Source: Acidovorax soli
Lineage (GTDB): Bacteria; Pseudomonadota; Gammaproteobacteria; Burkholderiales; Burkholderiaceae_C
Reading direction: 5' to 3'
Length of the DNA: 64,000 bases
NCBI RefSeq assembly: GCF_014207955.1
Contig: NZ_JACHLK010000013.1
Coordinates: 1-64,000, forward strand
Part shown: positions 25,578-33,367 of the stretch, in pieces
Layout: every line of letters starts with the position of its first letter
Position numbering within the stretch: position 1 is the stretch's first letter
Notes under the pieces: generated by a model
The model's input: only the letters and a program-made list of their open reading frames with translations
Databases searched by the model: none
Told to the model about the DNA's origin: nothing
Translations under genes and position numbers: made by a program

Positions 25578-26000
25578 GTGGCAACCACCGTTCAAGAAGC
25601 CCTCGTCGTCAGCCAGCCCGTGGCCGCGCCCGCGCAGGTGGTCTACGACTTCGCCCGCCAGATGGAAAACCTGCCCCAATGGGCCTCGGGCCTGGCCACG
25701 GGCATCGAGCAGTGTGACGGCCAGTGGTTCACCGAGTCGCCCATGGGCAAGGTCCGGGTCGACATGGCGCCGCACAACCCGTTTGGCGTGCTTGACCACG
25801 ATGTGACCCTGCCCGATGGGACCACCGTGCACAACGCCTTTCGCGTCACGCCGTGCGGGGAGGGTGCCAGCCTGCTGGCCTTTGTGGTGCTGCGCTTTGA
25901 GGGAGTGAGCCAGGCCGATTTCGACGCCGACGTGGCCCATGTGCGCAAGGATCTGGCGGCCCTGCGGCAACTGCTGGAGGCGCGGCAGGCATCAGGCTGA
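25578..26000 (+). CDS. SRPBCC (START-like) family protein
   Basis: A 140-residue single-domain protein with the START-like helix-grip fold: ALVVSQPVAAPAQVVYDFARQMENLPQWASGL in pieces, then beta strands and a long C-terminal helix (VAHVRKDLAALRQLLEA). GTG 25578 is preceded by GGAAGG at good spacing; an ATG 15 bases upstream is the alternative. Such proteins bind lipids or other hydrophobic ligands. Its end overlaps the convergent TetR gene by 9 bases. Confidence 0.8.
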   Translation: MATTVQEALVVSQPVAAPAQVVYDFARQMENLPQWASGLATGIEQCDGQWFTESPMGKVRVDMAPHNPFGVLDHDVTLPDGTTVHNAFRVTPCGEGASLLAFVVLRFEGVSQADFDADVAHVRKDLAALRQLLEARQASG

Positions 26001-26792
26001 TTCGTCACCGTTCGCCACGGCCGCCGCGTACACCCGCACCCCTTCGATCAGCCGTGCCAGGCCAAAGGCGAAAGAGCGCGCCGGGTCGGTGGTGCCGCCA
26101 TACTCGGCACCCGCCTTGGCCCCGATCCTGACGGCCAGCGGAAACACCGCAGGGTCCACCAGCGGCTGCAGCAAACCGGCATGCCGGGCCCACCATTGCG
26201 CCTCTGATTCACCCGTCGCCTGCCCCGCGGTGCGCGCGTCGACGGCATTGCGCGCGGCACCGCGCACCAGGTCGGAGAGTGCCGCCACCACCATGTCCCG
26301 GTCCAGATCGGCGAGGCCGGCGCCTTCCAGCGCGCCCAGCTCCCGCTCGTACTTGCGGATCGAATGCGGCCCCAGTGAGGCGCGGTAGGCCGACACCTCC
26401 AGCATCCAGGGGTGGCGCTGGTAAAGCGCCCAGGCATCGTGGGCCACGCGCTGCAGTTGCGCCTCCCAGCGGCCCTGCGGCAGCTCATGCGGCAGCTCGG
26501 CATGCGCCAGCTCCACGATCAGGTCCAGCAGCTCAGGCTTGCCCGGCACATAGCGGTAGAGCGACATGGCGGACACGCCCAGCCGCTCGCCCAGCGCACG
26601 CATGGTGAGTGCCTGCAGCCCCTGTGCATCGGCCAGCGCCATGGCCTCGGCGCCGATCAGCGCGGGTGTCAGGCCGGGCTTGCGCCCGGGCCTGGCATCG
26701 CGCGGCAAGCCCCACAGCAGCGTGAGCGTAGCCTGCGGATCACCGCGGCCCGTGAATCGTGAGGCATGGGTTTCCTTGGCTTTGGTTGACAT
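25992..26792 (-). CDS. TetR family transcriptional regulator
   Basis: A 266-residue regulator. A basic N-terminal extension of about 40 residues (with RPGRKPGLTPALIGAEAMALAD in pieces) leads into the TetR HTH at about 40-90 (LTMRALGERLGVSAMSLYRYV), followed by the C-terminal ligand domain of the TetR_C type found with tetracycline/macrolide repressors. ATG 26792. It diverges from the DUF5701 gene across 54 bases containing a TACATTGTA palindrome, so it probably represses that gene and itself. Confidence 0.9.
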   Translation of the reverse strand: MSTKAKETHASRFTGRGDPQATLTLLWGLPRDARPGRKPGLTPALIGAEAMALADAQGLQALTMRALGERLGVSAMSLYRYVPGKPELLDLIVELAHAELPHELPQGRWEAQLQRVAHDAWALYQRHPWMLEVSAYRASLGPHSIRKYERELGALEGAGLADLDRDMVVAALSDLVRGAARNAVDARTAGQATGESEAQWWARHAGLLQPLVDPAVFPLAVRIGAKAGAEYGGTTDPARSFAFGLARLIEGVRVYAAAVANGDESA

Positions 26793-26818
26793 GGCGGGGC
26801 GGCTTTTTGCAAAATGGC

Positions 26819-26827
26819 GTACATTGT
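26819..26827. promoter_or_regulatory. TACATTGTA palindrome, probable TetR operator
   Basis: TACA-T-TGTA lies centrally between the divergent TetR and DUF5701 genes, within GCGTACATTGTAAAC. TetR regulators of this class commonly bind TACA/TGTA palindromes overlapping the -10 region. It is the only symmetric sequence in this 54-base gap. Confidence 0.5.
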
Positions 26828-26846
26828 AAACAAACAAAGGAATGCA

Positions 26847-27554
26847 TTGACGAAATCCTTCGATGAACAGGTGCAGCACCTGGTGGCGCTGGGCTACCCC
26901 ACCATGCTCGGCTGCCCGGCCGAGCTGTTCCGCCACCACCTGGAGGGCTTGCGCGCCCATGTGCCCGCAGGGGCACCGGGGATGGATGTGGAGCAGGGCA
27001 CAGCCGCCTGGGTGCTGGTCGTGCACAGCGCGGCGGCCCCGGTGGATGCGACCCTGCCACGCATCGTGCGCCGAGGGCATGCGGCCATCGAGCGCCTGTT
27101 TCCCCGCTCGCCCGGTTTCTTCAGGCCGCTGCCCGGCCTGTCGGCACATGCCGGGCAGGCCTACCTGCTGCTTGGCGTTGACCGGGGCAATGCCTCGCTC
27201 AACGCCGTGCCCAGGCAGGCGCAGGAGCGCATCGCGGCCGATGGCCGCACGCCGTTGATGCTGGAAGAGGGTGTCGCTCTGCTCACGCAATACCCCGAGA
27301 TGCTGCAGCCCAACCGCTGCTTCATGATGCTGGGCTCACGTGGCGACGACAAGCGCGTGCCCGCGCTCTGGCTCAGCGGCAAGCAGCCCAAGCTGGGCTG
27401 GTGCTGGGAGGGCAACCCGCACACCTGGCTGGGCTTCGCCACCTGCGGCAGCCGCTCGCCCGGCGTGCTGCTGCCCGGTGCCCTGTGCGTGGACAAGCCC
27501 GCGGGCGAGGCGGCGCCGCAGGCTCAGCTTTTGCGCAGCACCACCACCGCATAG
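26847..27554 (+). CDS. DUF5701 family protein
   Basis: A 235-residue protein of a family found mostly in actinobacteria and some proteobacteria, recognised from FDEQVQHLVALGYPTMLG, RFFRPLPGL-like AYLLLGVDRG, GRTPLMLEEGVALLTQYPE and the C-terminal SGKQPKLGWCWEGNPHTWLGFATCGSR in pieces. TTG 26847 has AAAGGA upstream; an upstream in-frame ATG would overlap the operator. Function unknown. Divergent TetR control suggests response to a small molecule. Its end overlaps the XRE-cupin gene by 31 bases on the other strand. Confidence 0.75.
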   Translation: MTKSFDEQVQHLVALGYPTMLGCPAELFRHHLEGLRAHVPAGAPGMDVEQGTAAWVLVVHSAAAPVDATLPRIVRRGHAAIERLFPRSPGFFRPLPGLSAHAGQAYLLLGVDRGNASLNAVPRQAQERIAADGRTPLMLEEGVALLTQYPEMLQPNRCFMMLGSRGDDKRVPALWLSGKQPKLGWCWEGNPHTWLGFATCGSRSPGVLLPGALCVDKPAGEAAPQAQLLRSTTTA

Positions 27555-28105
27555 CTGCAGGGGGCTGCCGTTTCGTTGCGGAACTCGCAGTCCGCAGGCG
27601 GCCCCAGCTCCAGGCAGTCGCCGGCCTCCATGGCGTGCCGGGCATCGCCCTCCATGAACACCAGCGCCCCCTGCAGCACCCAGATCAGCTGCCGCTGTGC
27701 GATGTAGGCCGATGCGGGCATGGGCACCCGCGCGCCGGCAGGCAGCTCCACCTGCACCAGGTCCAACGGTAGATCGGAGGGCGGAGACACATGGCGGCGC
27801 ACATAGTGCGTCTGCGGGTCGGTCCACACCGGCTGGTCGGCCTGGCGCAGCAGCCGTCCCTCCTTGGCTTCGGCGCGCGCGATCAACTGCGACATGCTCA
27901 GCCCGAACGCCCCCGACAACCGCGCCAGCAGCGTCGCCGTGGGACTCGACTCGCCGCGCTCCAGCTTGTGCACCATGGCCCGCGACACGCCCGAATGCGC
28001 GGCCAGATCGGTCAGCGACCAGCCCCGCTCCTCGCGCTCTATGCGCACCCGCATGCCGATGCGCTGGCTCAGGCTGTCGATGGGGTCATCTACTTTGGTG
28101 GACAT
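27524..28105 (-). CDS. XRE family regulator with cupin domain
   Basis: A 193-residue regulator. An N-terminal XRE helix-turn-helix at about 15-75 (RIEREERGWSLTDLAAHSGVSRAMVHKLE in pieces) is joined to a C-terminal cupin at about 105-190 (VELPAGARVPMP, then WVLQGALVFMEG and AGDCLELGPPADCEF). The cupin probably senses a small ligand. ATG 28105 or 28117. The gene diverges from a GNAT gene, a common pairing where the regulator controls the acetyltransferase. TGGTGGACA repeats cover its own start region, so autorepression is likely. Confidence 0.9.
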   Translation of the reverse strand: MSTKVDDPIDSLSQRIGMRVRIEREERGWSLTDLAAHSGVSRAMVHKLERGESSPTATLLARLSGAFGLSMSQLIARAEAKEGRLLRQADQPVWTDPQTHYVRRHVSPPSDLPLDLVQVELPAGARVPMPASAYIAQRQLIWVLQGALVFMEGDARHAMEAGDCLELGPPADCEFRNETAAPCSYAVVVLRKS

Positions 28106-28139
28106 TTGTTTTATCATGGTGGACAATAATCCACCAAAA
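28096..28139. promoter_or_regulatory. Operator array of TGGTGGA half-sites
   Basis: TGGTGGACA occurs at 28096-28104 and again at 28117-28125, exactly 21 bp apart (two helical turns). The second copy forms a perfect inverted repeat, GGTGGA-CAATAA-TCCACC (28118-28135). The array spans the start of the XRE-cupin gene and the promoter side of the divergent GNAT gene. It is the probable binding site of the XRE-cupin protein. Confidence 0.72.
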
Positions 28140-28210
28140 TAGCTGTTTCGTCCATCATAGTGGATGGCGGCTGTGCACCCCTGACCCCCAGCACCCAGGC
28201 AGATACCACC

Positions 28211-28744
28211 ATGCAGATACGCGACGCCCACACCGGCGACATCGAAGGCATCCTCGCCATCTACAACGATGCCGTGGCCAACACCACTGCCATCTGGAAC
28301 GAGACTCTGGTCGACGCCGCCAACCGCGCCGCCTGGCTGGCCGACCGCCAGCGCCTGGGCTACCCCGTGCTCGTGGCCATCGACGCCCAGGGCAATGTGG
28401 CCGGCTACGCATCCTTCGGTGACTGGCGCGCCTTCGACGGCTACCGCCATACGGTGGAGCATTCGGTCTATGTGCACCACAGCGCCCGCGGCGCCGGCCT
28501 GGGCAAGCTCTTGATGCAGGCCCTCATCGAACGCGCCCGCACCATCGGCAAGCACGTCATGGTCGCCGGCATCGAGGCGGGCAACACCGCATCCATCCAC
28601 CTGCACGAACGCCTGGGCTTCACCCAGGTCGGCCTGCTGCCCGAAGTGGGCACCAAGTTCGGCCAATGGCTGGACCTGGCGTTTCTGCAGCTCAAGCTGG
28701 ATGCCCGCACGGATCCGGATGGGGCTGGAAAGAAGGCCGGTTGA
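28211..28744 (+). CDS. GNAT family N-acetyltransferase, phosphinothricin-acetyltransferase-like
   Basis: A 177-residue acetyltransferase. It follows the Bar/Pat/MddA pattern: MQIRDAHTGDIEGILAIYN, then SFGDWRAFDGYRHTVEHSVYVH, the acetyl-CoA loop RGAGLGKLLMQALI, and IHLHERLGFTQVG. Such enzymes acetylate phosphinothricin or methionine sulfoximine and related amino acids (family knowledge); the actual substrate is not known. Divergent from the XRE-cupin regulator. Confidence 0.9.
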   Translation: MQIRDAHTGDIEGILAIYNDAVANTTAIWNETLVDAANRAAWLADRQRLGYPVLVAIDAQGNVAGYASFGDWRAFDGYRHTVEHSVYVHHSARGAGLGKLLMQALIERARTIGKHVMVAGIEAGNTASIHLHERLGFTQVGLLPEVGTKFGQWLDLAFLQLKLDARTDPDGAGKKAG

Positions 28745-28794
28745 CTCTCTTTGCCGGCTGCCTGGCGGATTAGGATTCGGCTGTAGAACTAGGC

Positions 28795-29007
28795 GGGCAA
28801 CCGCAGACAGTGCTGTAGCACGGCAAGGTTGCCCAACGACGTCAAGGCAACGCGGAGCAAGTCTTCGCGATGTCGCGTGCCCTGATTTGGGATGGGATGC
28901 AAGGCGCAAAGCACAGCCATAGCCAGTGCTATGGCGAGCATTTGCAACGCCGCAGACCGCCCAAAGCGGGGCGCGCGGCGCGCGAGGGACTTGCTCCGCA
29001 TTGCCTT
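28795..29007. repeat. Nested inverted-repeat intergenic element
   Basis: Almost the whole 282-base gap is palindromic. A 20-base arm at 28844-28863 matches the reverse complement of 28988-29007 at 19 of 20 positions. Inside lies GCCATAGC-CAGT-GCTATGGC (28916-28935). To the left, GGGCAACC (28795-28802) pairs with GGTTGCCC (28827-28834) around GTGCT-GT-AGCAC. There is no coding frame. It looks like a miniature mobile or dispersed repeat element. Confidence 0.65.
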
Positions 29008-29026
29008 CAGCGAAGGCAAATCCGCA

Positions 29027-29566
29027 TCAGTCGTCTTCTTGGGCGCTGATGTTGGGGAAGAGTATTTCCGTGTACCCAAACTGCGTGAAATCCCGCACCC
29101 GCATCGGGTACAGCTTGCCGATCAGGTGGTCGCACTCATGCTGCACCACCCGCGCGTGGAAGCCATCCACCGTGCGGTCGATCGGGTCGCCATACAGGTC
29201 GAACCCCGTGTAGCGGATGCGCGACCAGCGCGGCACCTTGCCGCGCAGCCCTGGCACCGACAGGCAACCCTCCCAGTCCTCCTCTTCCGCATCGCCCAGC
29301 GGCGTGATCACCGGGTTGATGAGCACCGTGGGCGGCACGATGGGCCGGTCCGGGTAGCGCGGGTTGCGCTCGTTCGAGCCAAAGATCACCAACTGCAGAT
29401 CCACCCCGATCTGCGGCGCCGCCAGCCCCGCGCCGTTCACCGACTGCATGGTCTCCAGCATGTCGCGCACCAACAGGTGCAGCTCGTCCGTATCGAACGC
29501 GGTCACGGGCTGGGCCACGCGCAGCAGGCGCGGGTCGCCCATCTTCAAGATGGTGTGGATGGTCAT
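29027..29566 (-). CDS. def: Peptide deformylase
   Basis: A 179-residue metalloenzyme removing the N-formyl group from nascent proteins. All three family motifs are present: GAGLAAPQIG (45-54), EGCLS (99-103, metal ligand Cys101) and QHECDH (142-147, metal ligands His143 and His147, catalytic Glu144). ATG 29566 starts the conserved MTIHTILKMGDPRLL. It is not next to fmt, so it is probably one of several deformylase paralogues. Confidence 0.94.
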   Translation of the reverse strand: MTIHTILKMGDPRLLRVAQPVTAFDTDELHLLVRDMLETMQSVNGAGLAAPQIGVDLQLVIFGSNERNPRYPDRPIVPPTVLINPVITPLGDAEEEDWEGCLSVPGLRGKVPRWSRIRYTGFDLYGDPIDRTVDGFHARVVQHECDHLIGKLYPMRVRDFTQFGYTEILFPNISAQEDD

Positions 29567-29798
29567 GGTGGGGAGGGAGGGGAATGCAATGTATGTATGC
29601 GTGTGTGCCGGCAGCGCGGGTAGTGGGCCGTCAGCCAGCAAGCCGGGCAGCCACACATCATGCCCCAAGGCCGACGGCCTCGCAGCGGCGGGGCCGAGAC
29701 ACTGCAGTGCCCTGCGTCGGTGGCCACCCGCGCACAGAACTTTTTGCGCAGATTGCACCAAACATCGCTCCGACTGGAAAACGCCCGAATTTTGTGTA

Positions 29799-29804
29799 TA
29801 TAAT
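29799..29804 (+). promoter_or_regulatory. TATAAT -10 box of the tRNA-Asn genes
   Basis: A perfect TATAAT lies 12 bases before the first tRNA-Asn, within TTGTGTATATAATCTAAG. TGGAAA at about 17 bases upstream is a weak -35 candidate. Confidence 0.6.
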
Positions 29805-29815
29805 CTAAGTCTTGT

Positions 29816-29891
29816 TCCTCGATAGCTCAGTCGGTAGAGCGCCGGACTGTTAATCCGTAGGTCCCTGGTTCGAGCCCAGGTCGAGGAGCCA
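29816..29891 (+). tRNA. tRNA-Asn (GTT anticodon)
   Basis: A 76-base cloverleaf: acceptor TCCTCGA/TCGAGGA, D-arm with AGCTCAGTCGGTAGAGC, anticodon GTT at 29849-29851, T-arm GGTTCGAGCC, and encoded CCA. It is identical to the copy at 30000-30075. Confidence 0.97.
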
Positions 29892-29999
29892 AGAATTTTG
29901 GTGCTGTGCCCCGCTGCGATCATCGGGCACACCGCCGGCAAGCCGTGAGCAAGCTTGCCACCACCGCAGCACACCATCACTGTTGTCAGTACCGATCAT

Positions 30000-30075
30000 T
30001 CCTCGATAGCTCAGTCGGTAGAGCGCCGGACTGTTAATCCGTAGGTCCCTGGTTCGAGCCCAGGTCGAGGAGCCA
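30000..30075 (+). tRNA. tRNA-Asn (GTT anticodon), second identical copy
   Basis: Same 76-base sequence as the first copy, 108 bases downstream, also with encoded CCA. The two are probably cotranscribed from the TATAAT promoter and ended by the hairpin at 30088-30117. Confidence 0.97.
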
Positions 30076-30087
30076 TTCATTGGCAGT

Positions 30088-30117
30088 AAAAGGCTACCCT
30101 TCGGGGTGGCCTTTTTG
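30088..30117 (+). terminator. Rho-independent terminator after the tRNA-Asn pair
   Basis: AAAGGCTACCC pairs with GGGTGGCCTTT around a TTCG loop (one G-T pair), followed by TT and GC. It marks the end of the tRNA unit. Confidence 0.85.
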
Positions 30118-30334
30118 CTTTGGGGCGGCGGCTGATGCGGGGCCGATGGGTCTGCTGCATGGGGCTCGCATCATGCGCTTGAAGGCCTGCGCGTATCGGA
30201 TCGGTGAGGTTCGGCGGGTTCTGCTGTGAGGTTGTTGTGGGGCAAGGCTCCATGCACTGCGCTGGTCAGCGAACGGCCGAGTATGGCTTGGCAATCGCGG
30301 GCATTGATGGTCACCATGTGGGGTCCATTGCGGG

Positions 30335-30371
30335 CCTCAATGTGGGGTGGCTTGAGCGGTGCACATTGAGG
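30335..30371. repeat. 10-bp inverted repeat in a gene-free stretch
   Basis: CCTCAATGTG (30335-30344) and CACATTGAGG (30362-30371) are perfect inverted copies. The surrounding gap 30118-30433 has no credible gene; variants of CATTGATGG and ATGTGGGG recur in it. It marks the transition from the tRNA genes to the accessory block. Confidence 0.4.
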
Positions 30372-30433
30372 CGATAGATGGCGTGTGGATTGATGCCGGG
30401 TGCATTGATGGCGGCTATGCCGAGTGCTCCACG

Positions 30434-30871
30434 CTACACCTTTCGCCTGGCCAACACCTCTCCCGAACTGAGTGCGGCGTACGTCTTAATCGGTGCTGTC
30501 GAGAAGTTCTCAAGGACAAGGCGGCCGCCGAGCGCTGGTGACACAAACGGGGCAAAGACTTGGCCGGCACCTCGCGTCATGCCTCCAGCATCGAGGAGCT
30601 CAATCAGGTCGGTCAAGAACCAGGAGCGAAAGAACTCAGGATCGGTGCCGACGTCAGTCTTGTACTGCTCATAGGATTCGCTCACGCCGTGGATATCTCC
30701 CGACCAGCTATCCAACAGTAGAACGTGCCCTTGTTCGTTCAGCAGGAAAAGGTTGCCGAACACAGAAACATGAAGCACCGATGAGTTATCTCCAATGACT
30801 GGTTGCCAATAGGCCGAGATCTCCGCGCCATCGTATTCGCTGGGGTGTAGGAGTGCGTCAGAGAGATTCAT
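30434..30871 (-). CDS. DUF1851 (Tdi1-type immunity-like) protein
   Basis: A 145-residue protein matching the C-terminal DUF1851 domain of T6SS immunity proteins such as Tdi1: HVSVFGNLFLLNEQGHVLLLD, SYEQYKTDVG, FFRSWFLTDLIELLDAGG, GQVFAPFVSPALGG and NFSTAPIKTYAALSSGEV. Such proteins neutralise polymorphic or T6SS toxins (family knowledge). No cognate toxin is visible here, so it may be an orphan immunity gene. It ends the minus-strand accessory block. The start at 30871 gives MNLSDALLHPSEYDG. Confidence 0.72.
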   Translation of the reverse strand: MNLSDALLHPSEYDGAEISAYWQPVIGDNSSVLHVSVFGNLFLLNEQGHVLLLDSWSGDIHGVSESYEQYKTDVGTDPEFFRSWFLTDLIELLDAGGMTRGAGQVFAPFVSPALGGRLVLENFSTAPIKTYAALSSGEVLARRKV

Positions 30872-30926
30872 GACAACAGACGGGTGGGGGCTGACTAGGG
30901 AGCGATCGCCTGAGGCTTCAAGCCAG

Positions 30927-31631
30927 TCAATCGATCAGGCCTGCATTGCGTGCAGCGTCCTGGTGAAGCTCTCCGAGCTGGCCAAGCAGTCCCTCGCCAT
31001 TCCACATCTTGCCCATGGATTTGTTCGCTGCCTCCAGCATGTCTTGTAGGTGGCCCAGGGGCAAAATTACTTCGCTCTCAAGGTGCTTGGGGGCGTTGCC
31101 GCCTGGGCCTTTACTTCTGCCTATCGAGTAGCGGGACCAAGTCTCACTTTGTTTCTCAATGGATTCGATATCTTGAATGATTGACTTCAACTCAGGCGGA
31201 ACCAACCCTAGATTCATTGCTTTCGCCATTTCAGTCAAATCTTCACCAAGATCAAAGAGATTGTGCGAGCTATAAGCGTTTCTACGTTGCTTGGCGGTCG
31301 GAAATTGAAGGGCGATTGCTCCAGCGCCTGTGCGTAAATCTTGTATTTCAATTGCTAGCTGGAGGATTTCCTTCAATAGCAATTCGGTGGCGTGGCGCTG
31401 CAGATAGAAAATTGGTAAGCCATAGTGATCCAGCGACTGATGGGCCTTCGCCGCTTTGAACAGAGTGGCTGCCGCAAGCAAGTAAGCTTGCCCGTAGTTT
31501 GCCCAGCGATCGCCGCCCAAACGCGCAACCCCTGCAGCTGTGTCTTTCTCTCTCTGCCCGGGTGGTTTGCCCCAAAGTATTACTCCGTCTGGCTCGGTAG
31601 GGTCGGGCAAATAGAGTGGAAATTCCAGCAT
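30927..31631 (-). CDS. HEPN-like hypothetical protein
   Basis: A 234-residue, mostly helical protein. YLQRHATELLLKEILQLAIEI followed by YSSHNLFDLGEDLTEMAKAM (in pieces) resembles HEPN-fold proteins, where a conserved Arg/His pair lies at the end of a long helix. A full R-x4-6-H ribonuclease motif is not certain. ATG 31631 gives MLEFPLYLP; the frame extends upstream into the H-NS-like gene. It starts 23 bases after that gene. Lower GC than the flanks. A role in RNA-based defence or nucleotide signalling is only a suggestion. Confidence 0.6.
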   Translation of the reverse strand: MLEFPLYLPDPTEPDGVILWGKPPGQREKDTAAGVARLGGDRWANYGQAYLLAAATLFKAAKAHQSLDHYGLPIFYLQRHATELLLKEILQLAIEIQDLRTGAGAIALQFPTAKQRRNAYSSHNLFDLGEDLTEMAKAMNLGLVPPELKSIIQDIESIEKQSETWSRYSIGRSKGPGGNAPKHLESEVILPLGHLQDMLEAANKSMGKMWNGEGLLGQLGELHQDAARNAGLID

Positions 31632-31654
31632 GAGTTGCTCTTGTCGGCGCCCTT

Positions 31655-31948
31655 TTAGATGGCAAACGCAGAGCGGTCCTTGTCGGCAATCCACACAGGC
31701 GCCCGGCCCCTACCGGTCCAAGTCGCTCCCGTCGCTGGATCACGGTATTTCGCCTCTACCTTCGTGCCCTTGGTTGCAGATGTGCGGGCCTTCCTGGTAC
31801 CCCCAAACACATCCTCGGAAGTCAGTCCGAACTCAGCGATGAGGGCCCGCGCTTCGGCGATGGCGCCTGACTGTTCAGCCTTGCGGGTCTCCTCGATTAG
31901 GCGGTCGAGTTCGGCTTTGCGGGCGATGAGGGCTTTGTAGTTGGACAT
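31655..31948 (-). CDS. H-NS histone family protein
   Basis: A 97-residue nucleoid-associated protein. A coiled-coil dimerisation helix at about 3-45 (YKALIARKAELDRLIEETRK in pieces) is followed by a linker and the DNA-binding motif TWTGRGRAPVW at 74-84, the hallmark that recognises AT-rich DNA. ATG 31948. Its position inside an AT-richer accessory block suggests that it was acquired with the block and silences it or competes with the chromosomal H-NS. Confidence 0.88.
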   Translation of the reverse strand: MSNYKALIARKAELDRLIEETRKAEQSGAIAEARALIAEFGLTSEDVFGGTRKARTSATKGTKVEAKYRDPATGATWTGRGRAPVWIADKDRSAFAI

Positions 31949-32023
31949 GAGTAGTGCCTTTGTTTGATGATGCAGTTGCCATCCTAAGGTAAATTCGTGC
32001 GTTTGCAGGCAACCACAATCTGT

Positions 32024-33049
32024 TTAAATCCCTCCCAACTCCCATGGAGCATGCGGTGGTGCAGCCTCTGGCCACCTATCGTTGTCACCCGTAATAAATG
32101 GGGGGGGATTGATTCGCAGTGCTTCTCGTGCCGCACGGACCCTGGGCAATAAGTCTCGATAGTCGTTTTTGTGGAAGCGACCCAGTTGCCCGACCTTGTG
32201 AGAAGTTTGATCAAGGAACTTAGAAAGCTCAATACTGTTCTCTCCCGCTGCAATTCGACTTTCAAGCACATGAACTTGAGTGCGAATCGCAGAGCGGCGA
32301 TCCTTGCTCAATGAGGCTTTTTTGTTGACAATAACCTTTGTCACAACCATTCGCTGTGACTCTCTGAATATTTCATGCTTCTTTCTCTTGGCGGAGAGTC
32401 CATTTTTGCGAAGCATCCCGTATACGTCCGCGATAATTCGCTCCAATTCTGCCGGTTCAAGCTGGAATTCGGAGGAGATGGACATATCATCCACATACCG
32501 CGAATAAGTTATACCGTGGTCAGCTAGCTTCGCTTGTAAAAGTGGTTCGGTGCGCCAAAGGACGAGATTTGCAAGATAGCTACTTGTGCTAGCGCCTTGA
32601 GGTACGGCTCCGGCCTTCGTCGTCAATTTTGTCAGTAGTTCGGCTACACCTTCCGAGAATCCAAAGAAGTTGAGCCAGATGTCTTTTACCTTTTCAGAGC
32701 CTACCGATGGAAAGAACTGCTGCACATCCTCGCAGATCAGTATTCGGGCGTTGGTGTGTATCTTTGCGTTGGTGACGTAGTCACACCCTCTGAGGCTTCC
32801 TGTGAGGTATTCGGGGAATATAACGCGGTGCAAGAAAGCCATCTTGATTCTGTTCTGAATCAACTTGAGGCGCGGCCTGGCTGAAAATACCTCACGGTCT
32901 TTTTTGACCAATTTCTTTGTGTAAGATCTATTGGCAACAGCTGCGACGGCTTGAAGTTCGGCCAAGTCTATTCGCAGGGCCTCTCCTAGCTTTTCAAGCG
33001 TCCAAACAGGATCACAGGGATAGATCGGTTTGCTGAGAATAAGGCTCAT
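32024..33049 (-). CDS. Retron-type reverse transcriptase
   Basis: A 341-residue RNA-dependent DNA polymerase. Retron features are visible: NAKIH at 94-98 matches the retron NAxxH motif; ICEDVQQFFPSV holds the first catalytic Asp (108); PQGASTSSYLANL at 150-162; the YxDD box is YVDD (185-188); and VTK at 236-238 sits where retron RTs usually have VTG, the msr-binding region. ATG 33049 has GGAG at 8 bases, and the gene overlaps the XRE gene by 38 bases, so the two are coupled. Retron RTs prime cDNA from a structured RNA and work in anti-phage defence (family knowledge). The hairpin array at 33724-33908 is the RNA candidate. Confidence 0.88.
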   Translation of the reverse strand: MSLILSKPIYPCDPVWTLEKLGEALRIDLAELQAVAAVANRSYTKKLVKKDREVFSARPRLKLIQNRIKMAFLHRVIFPEYLTGSLRGCDYVTNAKIHTNARILICEDVQQFFPSVGSEKVKDIWLNFFGFSEGVAELLTKLTTKAGAVPQGASTSSYLANLVLWRTEPLLQAKLADHGITYSRYVDDMSISSEFQLEPAELERIIADVYGMLRKNGLSAKRKKHEIFRESQRMVVTKVIVNKKASLSKDRRSAIRTQVHVLESRIAAGENSIELSKFLDQTSHKVGQLGRFHKNDYRDLLPRVRAAREALRINPPPFITGDNDRWPEAAPPHAPWELGGI

Positions 33050-33320
33050 TGAGAAGCTCCAATGCTGTCATTGCAAGTTGACCTGCAAGCTCTCTATCCA
33101 ATCTTCCCAGTTCATTTCCTTCTGCCCCTAAGAAGAACAAGATTTCAACGGGCATGCCCAGTGCTTTGGCAATTCTGGTAACCGTTGACAAAGGAGGGTC
33201 ACGCCGATTTCTCTCCAACATGGAAAGGTAAGACGCAGAAATGTCTGCCCGCTGAGCCAATTCAGCCTGAGACAACTTCCGCTTCTTTCGAGCGAGCTGG
33301 ATGGCGTTACCGATGTCCAT
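33012..33320 (-). CDS. XRE family helix-turn-helix protein (retron partner)
   Basis: A 102-residue protein. The XRE HTH at about 5-62 (GNAIQLARKKRKLSQAELA, then SASYLSMLERNRRDPPLSTV) is followed by a short helical tail (LDRELAGQLAMTALELLNEP). It lies between the 77-residue protein and the reverse transcriptase, overlapping the latter by 38 bases. To my recollection one published retron class (type VI) pairs the RT with an HTH protein. It may be the regulator or part of the effector. Confidence 0.88.
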   Translation of the reverse strand: MDIGNAIQLARKKRKLSQAELAQRADISASYLSMLERNRRDPPLSTVTRIAKALGMPVEILFFLGAEGNELGRLDRELAGQLAMTALELLNEPYSQQTDLSL

Positions 33321-33367
33321 TTTTCAACCTGCAGAAAACAATGTATGGGCCTGGGGTGATCGGAACA

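Noticed and set aside
29816..30075. Duplicated tRNA-Asn as att sites of an integrated element
   Set aside because: Both copies are full-length and identical with only 108 bases between them and no integrase, so a simple gene duplication is more likely.
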